Below are positions 24,451-33,815 of a DNA stretch of 44,504 bases, one piece after another; the stretch's first letter is position 1, and each line of letters begins with the position of its first letter. The translations under genes and the position numbers were made by a program. The stretch is from Limosilactobacillus gorillae. Its GTDB lineage: Bacteria > Bacillota > Bacilli > Lactobacillales > Lactobacillaceae. The stretch lies in assembly GCF_001293735.1 (NCBI RefSeq), contig NZ_BCAH01000023.1:1-44504 (forward strand). The letters are read 5' to 3'. The notes under the pieces are model-generated. The model was not told the origin of the DNA. It made no database searches and saw nothing but the letters and a program-made list of their open reading frames with translations.

Positions 24451-24473
24451 TATAATGATGTCAGATAATGTCA
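24451..24473. promoter_or_regulatory. Divergent promoter region with a 10-bp-spaced ATGTCA direct repeat
   Basis: TATAAT at 24451-24456 is a plausible plus-strand -10 box for the regulator. ATGTCA occurs at 24458-24463 and again at 24468-24473, one helical turn apart. On the minus strand these repeats fall at the candidate -35 region (CTGACA-16-TAAGAT) of the split-barrel gene. A regulator site is inferred, not shown. Confidence 0.45.
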
Positions 24474-24497
24474 CCATTAACTAAAAAGGAAACCCTT

Positions 24498-25427
24498 ATG
24501 CAAAAAGCTGAACGTCTCAACCAAGAACTAATCTATCTAAGCGACAAGAGATTTTTTAACCTACAGGACTTAATAACCACCTTCAACATCTCCAAACGAA
24601 CCGCCCTACGCGACATCGCCAGCCTGGAAAAACTTGGTTTAGCTCTGTATTCTGAAGTCGGACCCGCTGGTGGTTACCGCCTAATCCAAAACGACCTCTT
24701 AGCTAACGTTTATTTTAATTCAGATGAGATCCACGCCATCTTTTTCGCCCTTAAGGCGATGGAGACAATGAGTGAGACCCCCTTTAACGAATCCTTTCAG
24801 CGCATTAATAGCAAACTTTTAAAAAGACTTGCCCCGCATCGGCAAGCCCAGGTCTTGTTCCAGCAGGATATCGTCAACTTTTATAATGTCCCTGCTATTG
24901 GCCACAATCATTTTTTAAGGGACCTGTTAGCAATTATCATCAATAATCATCTCGCCCGGGTAACTTTTAAGGGTCAGATGATTACTATCCAGCCTTACCA
25001 ACTATTTTATCGCGATGGTTACTGGTTGGTTACCGGTTGGCGTTTTGATACGGCAACCTGTTGGAATTACCGTTGCGACTATTTAACGACCTGCCATGAA
25101 CTGGCTGATTCAGCCCTCATCCTCCCCCGAAAGATCCTTCAGAAAAAAATAACTCGTTTTAAACAGGGTCAAGCGGGAGTGCCATTTAAAGCCGTACTGA
25201 CCAAGCATGGCAAAGAGCACTACTTAAGGGGCAACTATCCCGGTATGCACCTCAATGAAACAAATGATGAGATCTATTTAACCGGCCATTACGACGAACG
25301 AACCTTTGATTACGTGATTGATTATCTATTAACCTTTGGTGAGCACGTTAAAATTTTAGGCCCGCATGCGTTGGTGCAAGGGTATTTGAAAAAGCTAACC
25401 GCCCTTATGAATCAGTATCGTGATTAA
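24498..25427 (+). CDS. HTH/WYL-domain transcriptional regulator (YafY-like)
   Basis: A 309-residue protein. The N-terminal DeoR-type helix-turn-helix is at about residues 1-60 (LQDLITTFNISKRTALRDIASLEKLGL, then GPAGGYRL) and the WYL ligand-sensing domain is in the second half (IQPYQLFYRDGYWLVTGWR). WYL regulators respond to small molecules or nucleic acids; the ligand here is unknown. ATG at 24498 has AAAAAGGA upstream, while 24468 has no site. It is convergent with apbE (16-base gap) and divergent from the split-barrel gene, its most likely target. Part of a small accessory-looking patch in otherwise conserved DNA. Confidence 0.85.
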   Translation: MQKAERLNQELIYLSDKRFFNLQDLITTFNISKRTALRDIASLEKLGLALYSEVGPAGGYRLIQNDLLANVYFNSDEIHAIFFALKAMETMSETPFNESFQRINSKLLKRLAPHRQAQVLFQQDIVNFYNVPAIGHNHFLRDLLAIIINNHLARVTFKGQMITIQPYQLFYRDGYWLVTGWRFDTATCWNYRCDYLTTCHELADSALILPRKILQKKITRFKQGQAGVPFKAVLTKHGKEHYLRGNYPGMHLNETNDEIYLTGHYDERTFDYVIDYLLTFGEHVKILGPHALVQGYLKKLTALMNQYRD

Positions 25428-25443
25428 GGTAACTACCTATCCT

Positions 25444-26352
25444 TTACAAGCTCATAACGGCGCCACTTTCTTCAATCAGCATCCCCGCCGTATCATCTAA
25501 AGTAGCCACTACGGCAGCGATCTGTTGCTTAGTCTTACCAAATAACATCGTCGTCCATAACTCACCCAAGAAAGCCGATTTAGTAACCAAGGACAAGGAG
25601 ACCACCGTCGTCTCATCCGGATAGCCAGTCATTGGGTTTAAGATGTGGTGGTAGTGATGGCCATCAACGACTAGCTTACGCTCGGCTACTCCCGAGGTGG
25701 TAACGGCCTGATCTTTGATTGAGACCACCTGACCGTAGGAGGAATTTGGATCGGCTGGATTCTGAATCCCCACGTGCCATCCGCCATCCTCATTTTCTGG
25801 GTTGCCACCCAATCCGATCACGGTTGAGCCGCCCATGTTCAAGAGCGCCGATTTGACCCCCTGATCTTTCAGCCAGGCAATCACCTGGTCGCCGATATAC
25901 CCCTTCGCTAGGGCTCCTAAATCAATTTCCATCCCGGCCTTCTCCAGGCTGACCGAGTGTGTTGAATCATCGAGGGTAATCTGGTGCGGGTCGGTGAGAC
26001 TCAGAGCCCGCTTAATTTCCACTTGGTTGGGAACCCGGGCATCTTTAAACCCAATGTGCCAAAGCTTAACCAAGGGTCCAATAGCGACGTTTAAATTACC
26101 CCCGGGGTACTTACTGTAGTGGACCCCCAGCTTAATTAATTGATAAAGATCCGGCGCTGCTTCAACTGGCCCCCTGCCAGCCTGGGCATTGATCTTCATC
26201 AAGTCGGCACTTGGATCGTTAGCTGAGAAGCGGTGCTCAGCTTCCTTAAGGTATTCCACCGCCTGGTCAGCTAAGGCTCCGCTCCTCTGGTCTCCGTTGA
26301 CCACCAGTGTGATCACCGTTCCCATCAGGTGAACCGTTCTTCCAGCTTGCAT
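25444..26352 (-). CDS. apbE: FAD:protein FMN transferase (ApbE family)
   Basis: A 302-residue ApbE protein, which attaches FMN from FAD to a threonine of target flavoproteins. Family blocks are clear: EIDLGALAKGYIGD, ALLNMGGSTVIGLGG and AVTTSGVAERKLVVDGHHYHHILNPMTGYP. The metal-ligand block usually reads ADxLST, but here it is GELWTTML, with E264 in place of the aspartate and T268 kept. ATG at 26352 has GGGAGG upstream. There is no lipoprotein or Sec signal, so the enzyme seems cytoplasmic. No flavinylated partner is encoded nearby. Confidence 0.9.
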   Translation of the reverse strand: MQAGRTVHLMGTVITLVVNGDQRSGALADQAVEYLKEAEHRFSANDPSADLMKINAQAGRGPVEAAPDLYQLIKLGVHYSKYPGGNLNVAIGPLVKLWHIGFKDARVPNQVEIKRALSLTDPHQITLDDSTHSVSLEKAGMEIDLGALAKGYIGDQVIAWLKDQGVKSALLNMGGSTVIGLGGNPENEDGGWHVGIQNPADPNSSYGQVVSIKDQAVTTSGVAERKLVVDGHHYHHILNPMTGYPDETTVVSLSLVTKSAFLGELWTTMLFGKTKQQIAAVVATLDDTAGMLIEESGAVMSL

Positions 26353-26399
26353 CGTTATCCCTCCCGGAATCTTCCTTACAATCACATATCAACAATACT

Positions 26400-26440
26400 G
26401 AACAAAAGGGAGGCTGTGTTATCCTATCACAGCCTCCCTT
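26400..26440 (-). terminator. Terminator of the dnaG-rpoD unit
   Basis: GGGAGGCTGTG pairs with CACAGCCTCCC (11 bp, nine-base loop) and the minus strand continues CTTTTGTT. It lies about 12 bases after the rpoD stop. Confidence 0.9.
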
Positions 26441-26450
26441 TGTATTTGAC

Positions 26451-27593
26451 CTATTCTAAAAAGTCCTTTAATTGCTTAGAACGGGATGGGTGACGAAGTT
26501 TACGCAGAGCCTTGGCTTCAATTTGCCGAATCCGTTCCCGGGTTACCCCAAAGACGCGGCCGACTTCTTCCAAGGTCCGTGTCCGACCATCATCCAGACC
26601 GAACCGGAGCCGCAAGACGTTCTCCTCCCGGTCCGTCAGCGTATCCAGCACATTTTCGAGCTGCTTTTTCATCATCTCGTATGCGGCGTGATCGGCCGGA
26701 CTAGTGGCATCGTGGTCTTCGATGAAGTCACCCAGGTGAGAGTCATCTTCCTCACCAATTGGTGTTTCTAAGGAGACTGGTTCCTGGGAAATCTTTAGGA
26801 TGTCACGAACCTTCTGAGTATCCATGTCCATTTCAGCCCCAATTTCCTCCGGCAGTGGTTCCCGGCCAAGATCTTGGAGAAGCTGGCGCTGGATCCGGAT
26901 TAACTTGTTAATCGTTTCAACCATGTGAACCGGAATCCGAATCGTACGGGCCTGGTCAGCAATCGCCCGGGTAATTGCCTGGCGAATCCACCAGGTAGCG
27001 TAAGTTGAGAATTTGAACCCCTTCCGGTAGTCGAACTTTTCGACCGCCTTCATTAGCCCCATGTTCCCTTCTTGGATTAAATCCAAGAACTGCATCCCGC
27101 GTCCAACGTAACGCTTAGCAATTGATACAACTAGTCGTAAGTTGGCTTCAGCTAGTTCCTGTTTGGCAGTTTCATCACCCTTTTCAATCCGCAAGGCCAG
27201 GGCTACTTCCTCGTCAGCCGTCAGCAGGTTCACCCGGCCGATTTCCTTTAAGTACATCCGAACGGGATCATTAATCTTAACGCTAGATGGCGCCGTGGTG
27301 TCCTTTAAGGCCTTGGAGGATAGCTTTTCGGTTACCTTAAGTACCCGGGGATCCGGATCGCCGTTTTCATCAACGACGGAAACCCCCGCGTCTTCAACAT
27401 TTTGTATCAGGTTATCCATCCCATCGGCGTTGAGCCCAAATGGCTTAGCAATCTTTTCGGTTAGTTCATCGTACTGGATGGTTTTGGCCTTCTTGTAATT
27501 ACGAATCAAAGCCCCGACGGCCTTATCGTATTCAGCTTGGTTAAAATCATCTAAGTTCGAAATTACCAGGTTCTTCTTACTGCTCTTTGCCAT
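26451..27593 (-). CDS. rpoD: RNA polymerase primary sigma factor
   Basis: A 380-residue group 1 sigma factor. Region 1.1 is at the N-terminus, region 1.2 is [21 protein letters not shown], region 2 has [26 protein letters not shown] and [13 protein letters not shown], region 3 follows, and region 4.2 ends in [20 protein letters not shown]. It lacks the long non-conserved insert of E. coli RpoD, as normal for Gram-positives. It directs transcription from the TTGACA/TATAAT promoters seen throughout this window. Its ATG shares one base with the dnaG stop, and GGAGG lies inside the end of dnaG. Confidence 0.98.
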   Translation of the reverse strand: MAKSSKKNLVISNLDDFNQAEYDKAVGALIRNYKKAKTIQYDELTEKIAKPFGLNADGMDNLIQNVEDAGVSVVDENGDPDPRVLKVTEKLSSKALKDTTAPSSVKINDPVRMYLKEIGRVNLLTADEEVALALRIEKGDETAKQELAEANLRLVVSIAKRYVGRGMQFLDLIQEGNMGLMKAVEKFDYRKGFKFSTYATWWIRQAITRAIADQARTIRIPVHMVETINKLIRIQRQLLQDLGREPLPEEIGAEMDMDTQKVRDILKISQEPVSLETPIGEEDDSHLGDFIEDHDATSPADHAAYEMMKKQLENVLDTLTDREENVLRLRFGLDDGRTRTLEEVGRVFGVTRERIRQIEAKALRKLRHPSRSKQLKDFLE

Positions 27594-29473
27594 TAATTAA
27601 CATCCTCCGTTTTTATCTTCTGTTCCTGTCGCCGAAGTTCGATCAGTTCAATTGTCAGCTTGGTGATCAACTGTTGGTCGTTTAAGGCGGCAGCTTCCTG
27701 AAGGGCAGCCGTTTTTGCTTTTACTTGTTGTTCAAGCGGAGCGACATCGACGAGAACGGCTAAACAATCGTCGACGGTTTCGTCCGTGGATTCATCCGGG
27801 ACCACCCGCTGCTCAATTTGCCCCACCAAGGTCCGCAGGTGTCCATCGCTAAGTGCCCCCATCAGTTGGGCAATGTCAACCTCATCACTACCGGTCTGAG
27901 CCAGTTGCTCCTTTACGGCCGCGTCAAGCAACTGGTAGGGCTGGTCAACAAAGTGAAAGTTTTCAATTGCCGCAATATGACTGCGTACTGCGGGGTTGTG
28001 AAACAGCTCCCGCATAAGACGTTGCTCAGCCAGCTCCACTCGCCCTAGAAGGGGAGGTACCGCTACTTCAGCTGCTGGCGGGTGTGATGCATTTCTTACT
28101 CGCTGGGTTGGCCACCGGTCAGTTGACTGGTGGGCTGGTGAGCGTGACACTAGCTGTGGCGCCGGCGTAATTGCCTTGACTTGTTCGGTTAAGGTGGCCG
28201 AGTTTAAGTGGTAGTCCTTCGCCAGCTTTTGAATGTACAGGTCAGCCTCAACCGGGTCCTTAACCTTAGCAACCTCATGTAGAGCTGCCTCAACGTAGTG
28301 TAGCAGGTCACTTTGGTTAGCTAAGTTAAGTCCTTGTTTTAGAAAATCAAGCCGAAAGGCCGTTGGGGTCTCCTCGGCGTGTGCCATATAATCCTGGAAC
28401 TTCGCCTGGCCGTTTTTTTGAACGTATTCATCCGGATCCATTCCGGCCGGTAGGCGAACCACCCGTAAAGTTAAAGGTCGGTTCTCCAGCATTGTCAAAG
28501 CACGCTGAATTGCATTTTGCCCAGCTGAGTCGCCATCGTAACAGATGGTTAGCTGATTGGTGGTCCGTGTAATTACGGCCACCTGCTCGTCAGTAAAGGA
28601 GGTCCCCATCGAGGCGATCCCCGACTTTACCCCGGCTCCAAAAGCCGAAATCACGTCCATAAAGCCTTCAAACAAGGTTAAGTGACCCTCGGTTCGGGCC
28701 GCCTTCTTAGCCTGGTCAAGGTTAAAGAGTGTCCGACGCTTATTGAAAATCGGGGTTTCCGGGCTATTAAGATACTTGGGGGCGTTTTCGGTCGCCTTTT
28801 GATCCAAGAGACGTCCTGAAAAGGCAATTGGTTGCCCGTTGCCGTTTTTAATCGGATAGATAACTCGCCCGACAAAGCGGTCATGCAGCTGGCCCGTCTG
28901 ATCTTCAATGAAGAGACCTGACGAGCGCATCAATTGATAATCGACGTCCTTTTGGGTGAAGTACTTAACCAGAAGGTCCTCCTTGGTTCGCGCGGGAGCA
29001 AAGCCGAGGTTAAACTGCTCGATTAGATCCCGACTCATCCCCCGGTTGGTTAGGTACTTTAGGGCCTCCTGACCGGCAACGGTGTTTACCAATACGTGGT
29101 GGTAGAGGCGGCTGGCCTCTTCGTGAAGGCGGTACAGGGGGGTATTGGGCGATGCGGTGGTTTCCATTTGTTCACTTGCTTTAGGCAAATCAACCCCCGC
29201 AGTATCGGCCACCTGTGCAACAGCCTCAGTAAAGGAGAGATCATGAAGCTGTTCCAAGTAACTAAAGACGTCCCCACTACGATGACACGAGAAGCAGTAA
29301 AAGTACTGCTTTTCTTCATTGACCGAGAAGGACGGGGTGGCATCCTCATGAAAGGGACAGTGACCCATCAGGTTTTTCCCCTGCTTTTTGAGTTGAATAT
29401 CCTGACTGATGACGTCGGCAATATCGACCTGGTTGCGCAACTGGTCAATCGTTTCCCTTGGGATTTGAGACAT
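27593..29473 (-). CDS. dnaG: DNA primase
   Basis: A 626-residue primase with an N-terminal CHC2 zinc site (C39, H42, C60, C63 in [11 protein letters not shown]...FYCFSC), the catalytic core with the toprim motifs FEGFMDVI and CYDGDSAG, and a C-terminal helicase-binding domain. It makes the RNA primers for replication. ATG at 29473 is preceded by AGGGGG. Downstream rpoD overlaps by one base, as in the macromolecular synthesis operon of other bacteria; rpsU is elsewhere in the window (37190-37378). A strong promoter and a stable hairpin lie in its leader. Confidence 0.97.
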   Translation of the reverse strand: MSQIPRETIDQLRNQVDIADVISQDIQLKKQGKNLMGHCPFHEDATPSFSVNEEKQYFYCFSCHRSGDVFSYLEQLHDLSFTEAVAQVADTAGVDLPKASEQMETTASPNTPLYRLHEEASRLYHHVLVNTVAGQEALKYLTNRGMSRDLIEQFNLGFAPARTKEDLLVKYFTQKDVDYQLMRSSGLFIEDQTGQLHDRFVGRVIYPIKNGNGQPIAFSGRLLDQKATENAPKYLNSPETPIFNKRRTLFNLDQAKKAARTEGHLTLFEGFMDVISAFGAGVKSGIASMGTSFTDEQVAVITRTTNQLTICYDGDSAGQNAIQRALTMLENRPLTLRVVRLPAGMDPDEYVQKNGQAKFQDYMAHAEETPTAFRLDFLKQGLNLANQSDLLHYVEAALHEVAKVKDPVEADLYIQKLAKDYHLNSATLTEQVKAITPAPQLVSRSPAHQSTDRWPTQRVRNASHPPAAEVAVPPLLGRVELAEQRLMRELFHNPAVRSHIAAIENFHFVDQPYQLLDAAVKEQLAQTGSDEVDIAQLMGALSDGHLRTLVGQIEQRVVPDESTDETVDDCLAVLVDVAPLEQQVKAKTAALQEAAALNDQQLITKLTIELIELRRQEQKIKTEDVN

Positions 29474-29504
29474 CCACCATTCCCCCTCTCGTAGACGATA
29501 GTTA

Positions 29505-29540
29505 CGAAAGGTCGCCTTCCCACCGGAATGCGACCTTTCG
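29505..29540 (-). promoter_or_regulatory. Stable hairpin in the dnaG-rpoD leader
   Basis: CGAAAGGTCGC (29505-29515) and its perfect inverse (29530-29540) form an 11-bp stem, with TTCC/GGAA pairing inside the loop. It is not followed by a T tract on either strand, so it does not look like an ordinary terminator. It ends about 30 bases before the dnaG start codon. Confidence 0.6.
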
Positions 29541-29586
29541 GATTAAACAGCATTAAATTGTTTGGGGCCCATTTTTACTAGCTAAC

Positions 29587-29615
29587 ATAATAACACAAAT
29601 TTAATGGTGGGCCAA
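29587..29615 (-). promoter_or_regulatory. Promoter of dnaG-rpoD
   Basis: TTGGCC (29610-29615), 17-base spacer, TATTAT (29587-29592). It separates dnaG-rpoD from the glyQS unit, for which I see no clear terminator, so both read-through and independent transcription are possible. Confidence 0.65.
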
Positions 29616-29624
29616 CTTAGATGC

Positions 29625-31703
29625 TTACTTAACAATTAATCGGTCTAAGTTCCCGAAGGCTGCCGTCTGGTCAGCCAAGATCGTCAGCAAGGAGAGGCGG
29701 TTATTCTTAACCGCTTCGTCCTTATCCATGATCATGTTCTCTTCAAAGTAAGCTGAGATAATTGGTTCCAATGCCAAAAGGGCGCTGAACTGTTCATCTA
29801 ACGTCCGGTTAGCTCGGGCGTCAATCAATGCCTTAACGGCTTCGTCTAGTTGACCTTCTGACGGGTTCTCAAACAGGCTCGGGTCAACCTTAACGTCCTC
29901 TTGTGCCAAGTTCCCCTTCTTCGCCAGCCGGATCACCCGAGTCAGGGCTTCAACTTGATCCTTTAGGCCAGCATCATCTTTGTGGGCATCTAAAACCGTG
30001 GCTGCTTCAACAATCGCTACCGGATCGGTAACGTGGGTATCCGTAACCGCATCAACAATATCGTGGCGTAGATGATCTAAGTTGAAGAGTTGCTTGAGCC
30101 GGTCGATAAAGAACTCCTTAACGGCTGCCTCATTCTTTTCGTAATCAAATTCCATCGCTGGAGTGGCCGCTTCAACAGCTTTTTTAGCAGTTGCCTGGAA
30201 ATCTAAGAGATCTAAGTGCCACTTACGAGCGGTTACCATTCGTACAATCCCGTATGCCTGACGACGTAGGGCATATGGATCATTGGAACCAGACGGGATC
30301 ATGTCAACGGCGAAGAAGGAGTAAATTGAATCCAACTTGTCGGCAATGGCCAGTACTGTCCCAACCGTCGTTTCCGGCAGTTCTCCATCAGCAGAAATTG
30401 GCATGTAGTGTTCACGAACGGCGGCAGCCACGGTCTCATTTTCACCAAAACGCTTAGCGTAAATTTCACCCATGATCCCCTGCAATTCGGCAAACTCACC
30501 GACCATTTGGGTAGTCAGGTCAAACTTGTAGATCGAAGCAGCCCGAGAAAGGTCGGCCAGTTCTTGATCGCTCAGGCCCAATTGTTGGCCCAGTAGGTTT
30601 GCTAGGGCCTTGGTGCGGGCCATCTTGTCGTACATTGATGAAATTTTATCGTGGAAAGAAACCTTTTTCAAGCGTTCCACGTACTGATCAATCGTCATCT
30701 TTTGGTCTTCATCAAAGAAGAACTTAGCATCTTCTAGGCGTGGAACCAGCACCCGTTCGTTCCCCTTAATAACGTTGTCTAAGTGGATAGCGTTCCCGTT
30801 GCGCACGGAAATGAAGGCCGGCTGAAGCTTACCCTGGTGGTCACGAACGCAGAAGAAACGTTGGTTGTCCTTCATGGAAGTAATCAGAACGGATTCCGGC
30901 AATTCAAGGTACTTAGCATCAAATGCGCCGGCAAAAGCAGTCGGCCATTCAACTAAATTATTAACCTCTTCCAAGAGCTCTTCATCCCAGTCGATCACCC
31001 AATCGTGCTTGTCAATGATCGCTTGGATTTGACGCTGAATTTCTTCCTTACGTTCCTTGGCATCGGCGATCACAAAGTCGTCCTTTAAAGTGGTCACGTA
31101 ATCAGTGGCGGACTTGATTTCAACGTCGTGGCCTAAGAAGCGGTGTCCACGGGTCAAACGGCCCGCCGTTACATCCAAGATATCAAATGGGACTACTTGA
31201 TCATCCAACAGCGAAACCAGCCAATGGATTGGCCGGATGAAGTTAAGCTTATAACTCCCCCAATGCATTAAGGTTGGGAAGTTCATCGCCGTAATCACGT
31301 CGTTTAAACCGGCTAAGACTTCAGCCACCGGTTTTCCTTGGATGTGCTTTTCCACGTAAACATAGTCCACGCCCTTGATGGTCTTAAATTCAATGTCATC
31401 AACCGTGGCTCCTTGACCGCGGGTGAACCCAATGGCGGCCTTGGTCCAGTTGCCATCGGCGTCTTGGGCAATCTTTTTAGCTGGTCCCTTGACGGATTCA
31501 TCAACGTCCGGTTGCTTGTCGGCCAGGCCCGAGATCAACAGGGCTAGGCGCCGTGGCGTTGAGTAGCTTTGAATGTCATCAAAGTCGATTCGTTCTTCCT
31601 TGAGGTAGTTGGCCACCCGGGTCTTTAATTGCTTAATACTTGGGGTAACCACGTGGGCCGGCATTTCTTCTAGGCCGACTTCGAGTAGGTATGAATGTGC
31701 CAT
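29625..31703 (-). CDS. glyS: Glycine-tRNA ligase beta subunit
   Basis: A 692-residue beta chain of the tetrameric glycyl-tRNA synthetase: it begins [19 protein letters not shown], has an HD-like region in the middle and the anticodon-binding helical domain at the C-terminus. It binds tRNA-Gly for charging by the alpha chain. Its ATG overlaps the glyQ stop by one base, so the two subunits are made in a coupled way. Length is normal. Expression should follow the T-box in front of glyQ. Confidence 0.97.
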   Translation of the reverse strand: MAHSYLLEVGLEEMPAHVVTPSIKQLKTRVANYLKEERIDFDDIQSYSTPRRLALLISGLADKQPDVDESVKGPAKKIAQDADGNWTKAAIGFTRGQGATVDDIEFKTIKGVDYVYVEKHIQGKPVAEVLAGLNDVITAMNFPTLMHWGSYKLNFIRPIHWLVSLLDDQVVPFDILDVTAGRLTRGHRFLGHDVEIKSATDYVTTLKDDFVIADAKERKEEIQRQIQAIIDKHDWVIDWDEELLEEVNNLVEWPTAFAGAFDAKYLELPESVLITSMKDNQRFFCVRDHQGKLQPAFISVRNGNAIHLDNVIKGNERVLVPRLEDAKFFFDEDQKMTIDQYVERLKKVSFHDKISSMYDKMARTKALANLLGQQLGLSDQELADLSRAASIYKFDLTTQMVGEFAELQGIMGEIYAKRFGENETVAAAVREHYMPISADGELPETTVGTVLAIADKLDSIYSFFAVDMIPSGSNDPYALRRQAYGIVRMVTARKWHLDLLDFQATAKKAVEAATPAMEFDYEKNEAAVKEFFIDRLKQLFNLDHLRHDIVDAVTDTHVTDPVAIVEAATVLDAHKDDAGLKDQVEALTRVIRLAKKGNLAQEDVKVDPSLFENPSEGQLDEAVKALIDARANRTLDEQFSALLALEPIISAYFEENMIMDKDEAVKNNRLSLLTILADQTAAFGNLDRLIVK

Positions 31704-32677
31704 TAGTTTTCTCCCTTCTTCGCCCGCTTTTCATTACGCTTAGCTAATTCTTCAGCTTGTTTAGTGTACTTAGCCACAACAGCTTGGCGTTTTTCTTCGT
31801 CGTGGATCAGCGGGAAGCCTAGCTTGCGCCGTTCTTCAACAAAGGCCTTGGCCACCGACTTAGCCATGATTCGAATTCGGTGTAAGTAGCCGGCCCGTTC
31901 AGTAACGGAGACCGCCCCCCGAGCATCCAAGAGGTTGAAGGTGTGGCTACACTTGAGTACGTAATCATAGGCTGGGTGGACTAATCCCAGGTCGATTAAG
32001 CGCTTAGCCTCTTGCTCGTAATCCTTAAAGAATTGCAAGAGCATGTCTTGATTGCTTTCTTCAAAGGAGTACTTGGAGTGTTCGTATTCTGGTTCTTGGA
32101 AGATATCACCGTACAAGACGCCATCCGCCCATTCCAAGTCGAAAACAGAGTTAACGTTTTGGATGTATTCAGCCAGTCGTTCCAGCCCGTAAGTGATTTC
32201 AGAGGCGACCGGGTCCATTTGGAGCTCCCCAACAACTTGGAAGTAAGTGAACTGGGTAACTTCCATCCCATCTAACCAAACTTCCCAACCAACTCCGGCA
32301 CAACCCATTGATGGGTTTTCCCAGTTATCTTCAACGAAGCGGATATCGTGTTCCAAGGGTTCGATTCCCAGTTCACGAAGGGAGCCCAGATAGAGTTCTT
32401 GAATGTTGGCCGGGCTTGGCTTCATTAAGACTTGGAACTGGTGATGCTGGTACAAACGGTTTGGATTTTCTCCATAACGCCCGTCAGCTGGCCGCCGGGA
32501 AGGTTCCACGTAAGCTACGTTCCATGGTTCCGGACCAATTGCCCGCAAGAAGGTGTACGGGCTCATCGTCCCCGCCCCCTTCTCCGTGTCGTAGGATTGC
32601 ATCAGCATACAACCCTGGCTTGCCCAGTACTTTTGAAGCGTGAAGATGATCTCTTGAACACTCAGTTTCTTTGCCAT
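31703..32677 (-). CDS. glyQ: Glycine-tRNA ligase alpha subunit
   Basis: A 324-residue alpha chain carrying the class II aminoacylation active site ([23 protein letters not shown], then [21 protein letters not shown] and [17 protein letters not shown]). It forms the catalytic half of the alpha2-beta2 enzyme. ATG at 32677 has AAAGGAG eight bases upstream; the frame runs on to 32734 but only through the T-box terminator. A basic tail [12 protein letters not shown] closes the protein. Regulated by the glycine-type T-box directly upstream. Confidence 0.97.
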   Translation of the reverse strand: MAKKLSVQEIIFTLQKYWASQGCMLMQSYDTEKGAGTMSPYTFLRAIGPEPWNVAYVEPSRRPADGRYGENPNRLYQHHQFQVLMKPSPANIQELYLGSLRELGIEPLEHDIRFVEDNWENPSMGCAGVGWEVWLDGMEVTQFTYFQVVGELQMDPVASEITYGLERLAEYIQNVNSVFDLEWADGVLYGDIFQEPEYEHSKYSFEESNQDMLLQFFKDYEQEAKRLIDLGLVHPAYDYVLKCSHTFNLLDARGAVSVTERAGYLHRIRIMAKSVAKAFVEERRKLGFPLIHDEEKRQAVVAKYTKQAEELAKRNEKRAKKGEN

Positions 32678-32697
32678 TGTCTTACTCCTTTCAAACG

Positions 32698-32905
32698 TAA
32701 AAACGCCCCCACAATCACCGGCCGAGCCGGTCATTGCAGGGACGAATAACTTCGCGGTTCCACCCTGCTTTCCCAGGAAGGTGGGACAGCTTAGTTAAGG
32801 CAACTCGGGAGTGCCACCAGGTTTACCGCCATCCGGGGCTTACACCCTTCCCCGGTCGCTTTTAAAACGGTTGAACCATCTCTTCCGTCATCGTTGCAGA
32901 TTTTT
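32698..32905 (-). promoter_or_regulatory. T-box riboswitch of glyQS (glycine)
   Basis: The minus strand has the T-box sequence AGGGTGGAACCGCG (32753-32766), a Stem I closed by GCAAC/GTTGC, and a terminator stem (CACCGGC/GCCGGTG region) followed by CGTTTTT just before glyQ. A GGC followed by a purine occurs on the 3' side of Stem I and is the likely glycine specifier. Uncharged tRNA-Gly should stabilise the antiterminator and turn on the operon. Confidence 0.93.
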
Positions 32906-32920
32906 AATTAACACTTTTTT

Positions 32921-32949
32921 ATGATACGAACGTTACCTAGAAAAGTCAA
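32921..32949 (-). promoter_or_regulatory. Promoter of the glyQS T-box leader
   Basis: TTGACT (32944-32949), 17-base spacer, TATCAT (32921-32926). It begins directly after the recO stop codon. Confidence 0.8.
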
Positions 32950-32953
32950 CTCC

Positions 32954-33763
32954 TCACGGGCTTTTTTCATCATCTGATACCGATGTTTGCCGGGAGTTCT
33001 GTAAACGGCTGGTCCAGCTGTCCATCTCATGAATGAAGCGCTTGGACTTGAGCCGTAAACCGACTTGATCGTCGTAAATCTTGTCTAGGGCCCGTTTTAA
33101 CTGGCGCTTGGTTGCCAAAGCAACGTTAACCCGGTCGACCTGGGCCAAATTAAGGGTGGCAAAGAGCCTCAGGTAAGCCGTCACCTTGGGACTAAGGTGC
33201 AGGCGGTACTCATCCTCATTAAAGTGGTTTATACAGAGCATCCCCCCCTGGGTCTCCGAATAATCAAGAGGTAGGTCACTTCGCCCGCATACCACGCACC
33301 GGGTCCAAATTGGGGCCACTCCGAACCGGTTTAATAACTGAACCTCCATGACGTTGACAATCACCTGAGGATCGCGGCCGGCATCGATCAGCTTCAAAGC
33401 CGCCATCACCTGCTGAAACCAGCCCCCCATCGCAACCCCCTCTTCAAAAGCCTGATCGACTAGTTCCAACAGGTAGGTAGCGTAGGCATTACGGTTAAGA
33501 TCTTTGCCAATTCCGCGCATTTGGTGGGTCTCCTGGGCCGAAACAATGTAGGATAGGCCGTCATCAGCAAGTAGTCCCACGTAAGTTCCGTAGGTAAAGG
33601 GGAGAATATCGGCGGCCATCCTAAACCCCCGCCGTTTAGCCCCGCGCACAAAAAACATCAGTGGTCCTCGCTTGTCAGTCAAGATCTTAACCAACAGGTC
33701 GCGCTCTCGGTAGTCACGCCGATACATGATTACTCCTTCAAAGGGTTCATTTACCCGTGCCAT
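32954..33763 (-). CDS. recO: DNA repair protein RecO
   Basis: A 269-residue RecO: N-terminal OB fold (FEGVIMYRRDYRERDLLVKILTDKRG) and a helical C-terminal domain with a partial zinc site (CVVCGRSDLPLDYSETQGGMLC, only three cysteines in the usual CxxC...CxxC pattern). It helps load RecA onto SSB-coated DNA. GGGGGGA precedes the ATG. It follows era in the conserved Firmicutes order, with a terminator between them. Confidence 0.94.
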   Translation of the reverse strand: MARVNEPFEGVIMYRRDYRERDLLVKILTDKRGPLMFFVRGAKRRGFRMAADILPFTYGTYVGLLADDGLSYIVSAQETHQMRGIGKDLNRNAYATYLLELVDQAFEEGVAMGGWFQQVMAALKLIDAGRDPQVIVNVMEVQLLNRFGVAPIWTRCVVCGRSDLPLDYSETQGGMLCINHFNEDEYRLHLSPKVTAYLRLFATLNLAQVDRVNVALATKRQLKRALDKIYDDQVGLRLKSKRFIHEMDSWTSRLQNSRQTSVSDDEKSP

Positions 33764-33780
33764 TTAAAGTCCCCCCTTAA

Positions 33781-33808
33781 TTAAAAGGGGCACCATAAGG
33801 GCGCCCCC
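33781..33808 (-). terminator. Terminator after era
   Basis: GGGGCGCC pairs with GGTGCCCC (one wobble), then CTTTTAATT on the minus strand. The recO start is less than 20 bases beyond, so recO probably depends on partial read-through. Confidence 0.8.
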
Positions 33809-33815
33809 ATTTAGA

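Noticed and set aside
27142-27498. 118-codon frame antisense to rpoD
   Set aside because: Shadow of a strongly conserved gene; no ribosome-binding site or family resemblance.
29096-29494. 132-codon frame antisense to the start of dnaG
   Set aside because: Shadow of the conserved CHC2 zinc domain on the other strand; composition not convincing.
32678-32749. Longer glyQ start and an opposite-strand frame over the leader
   Set aside because: The sequence is explained by the glyQS T-box terminator.
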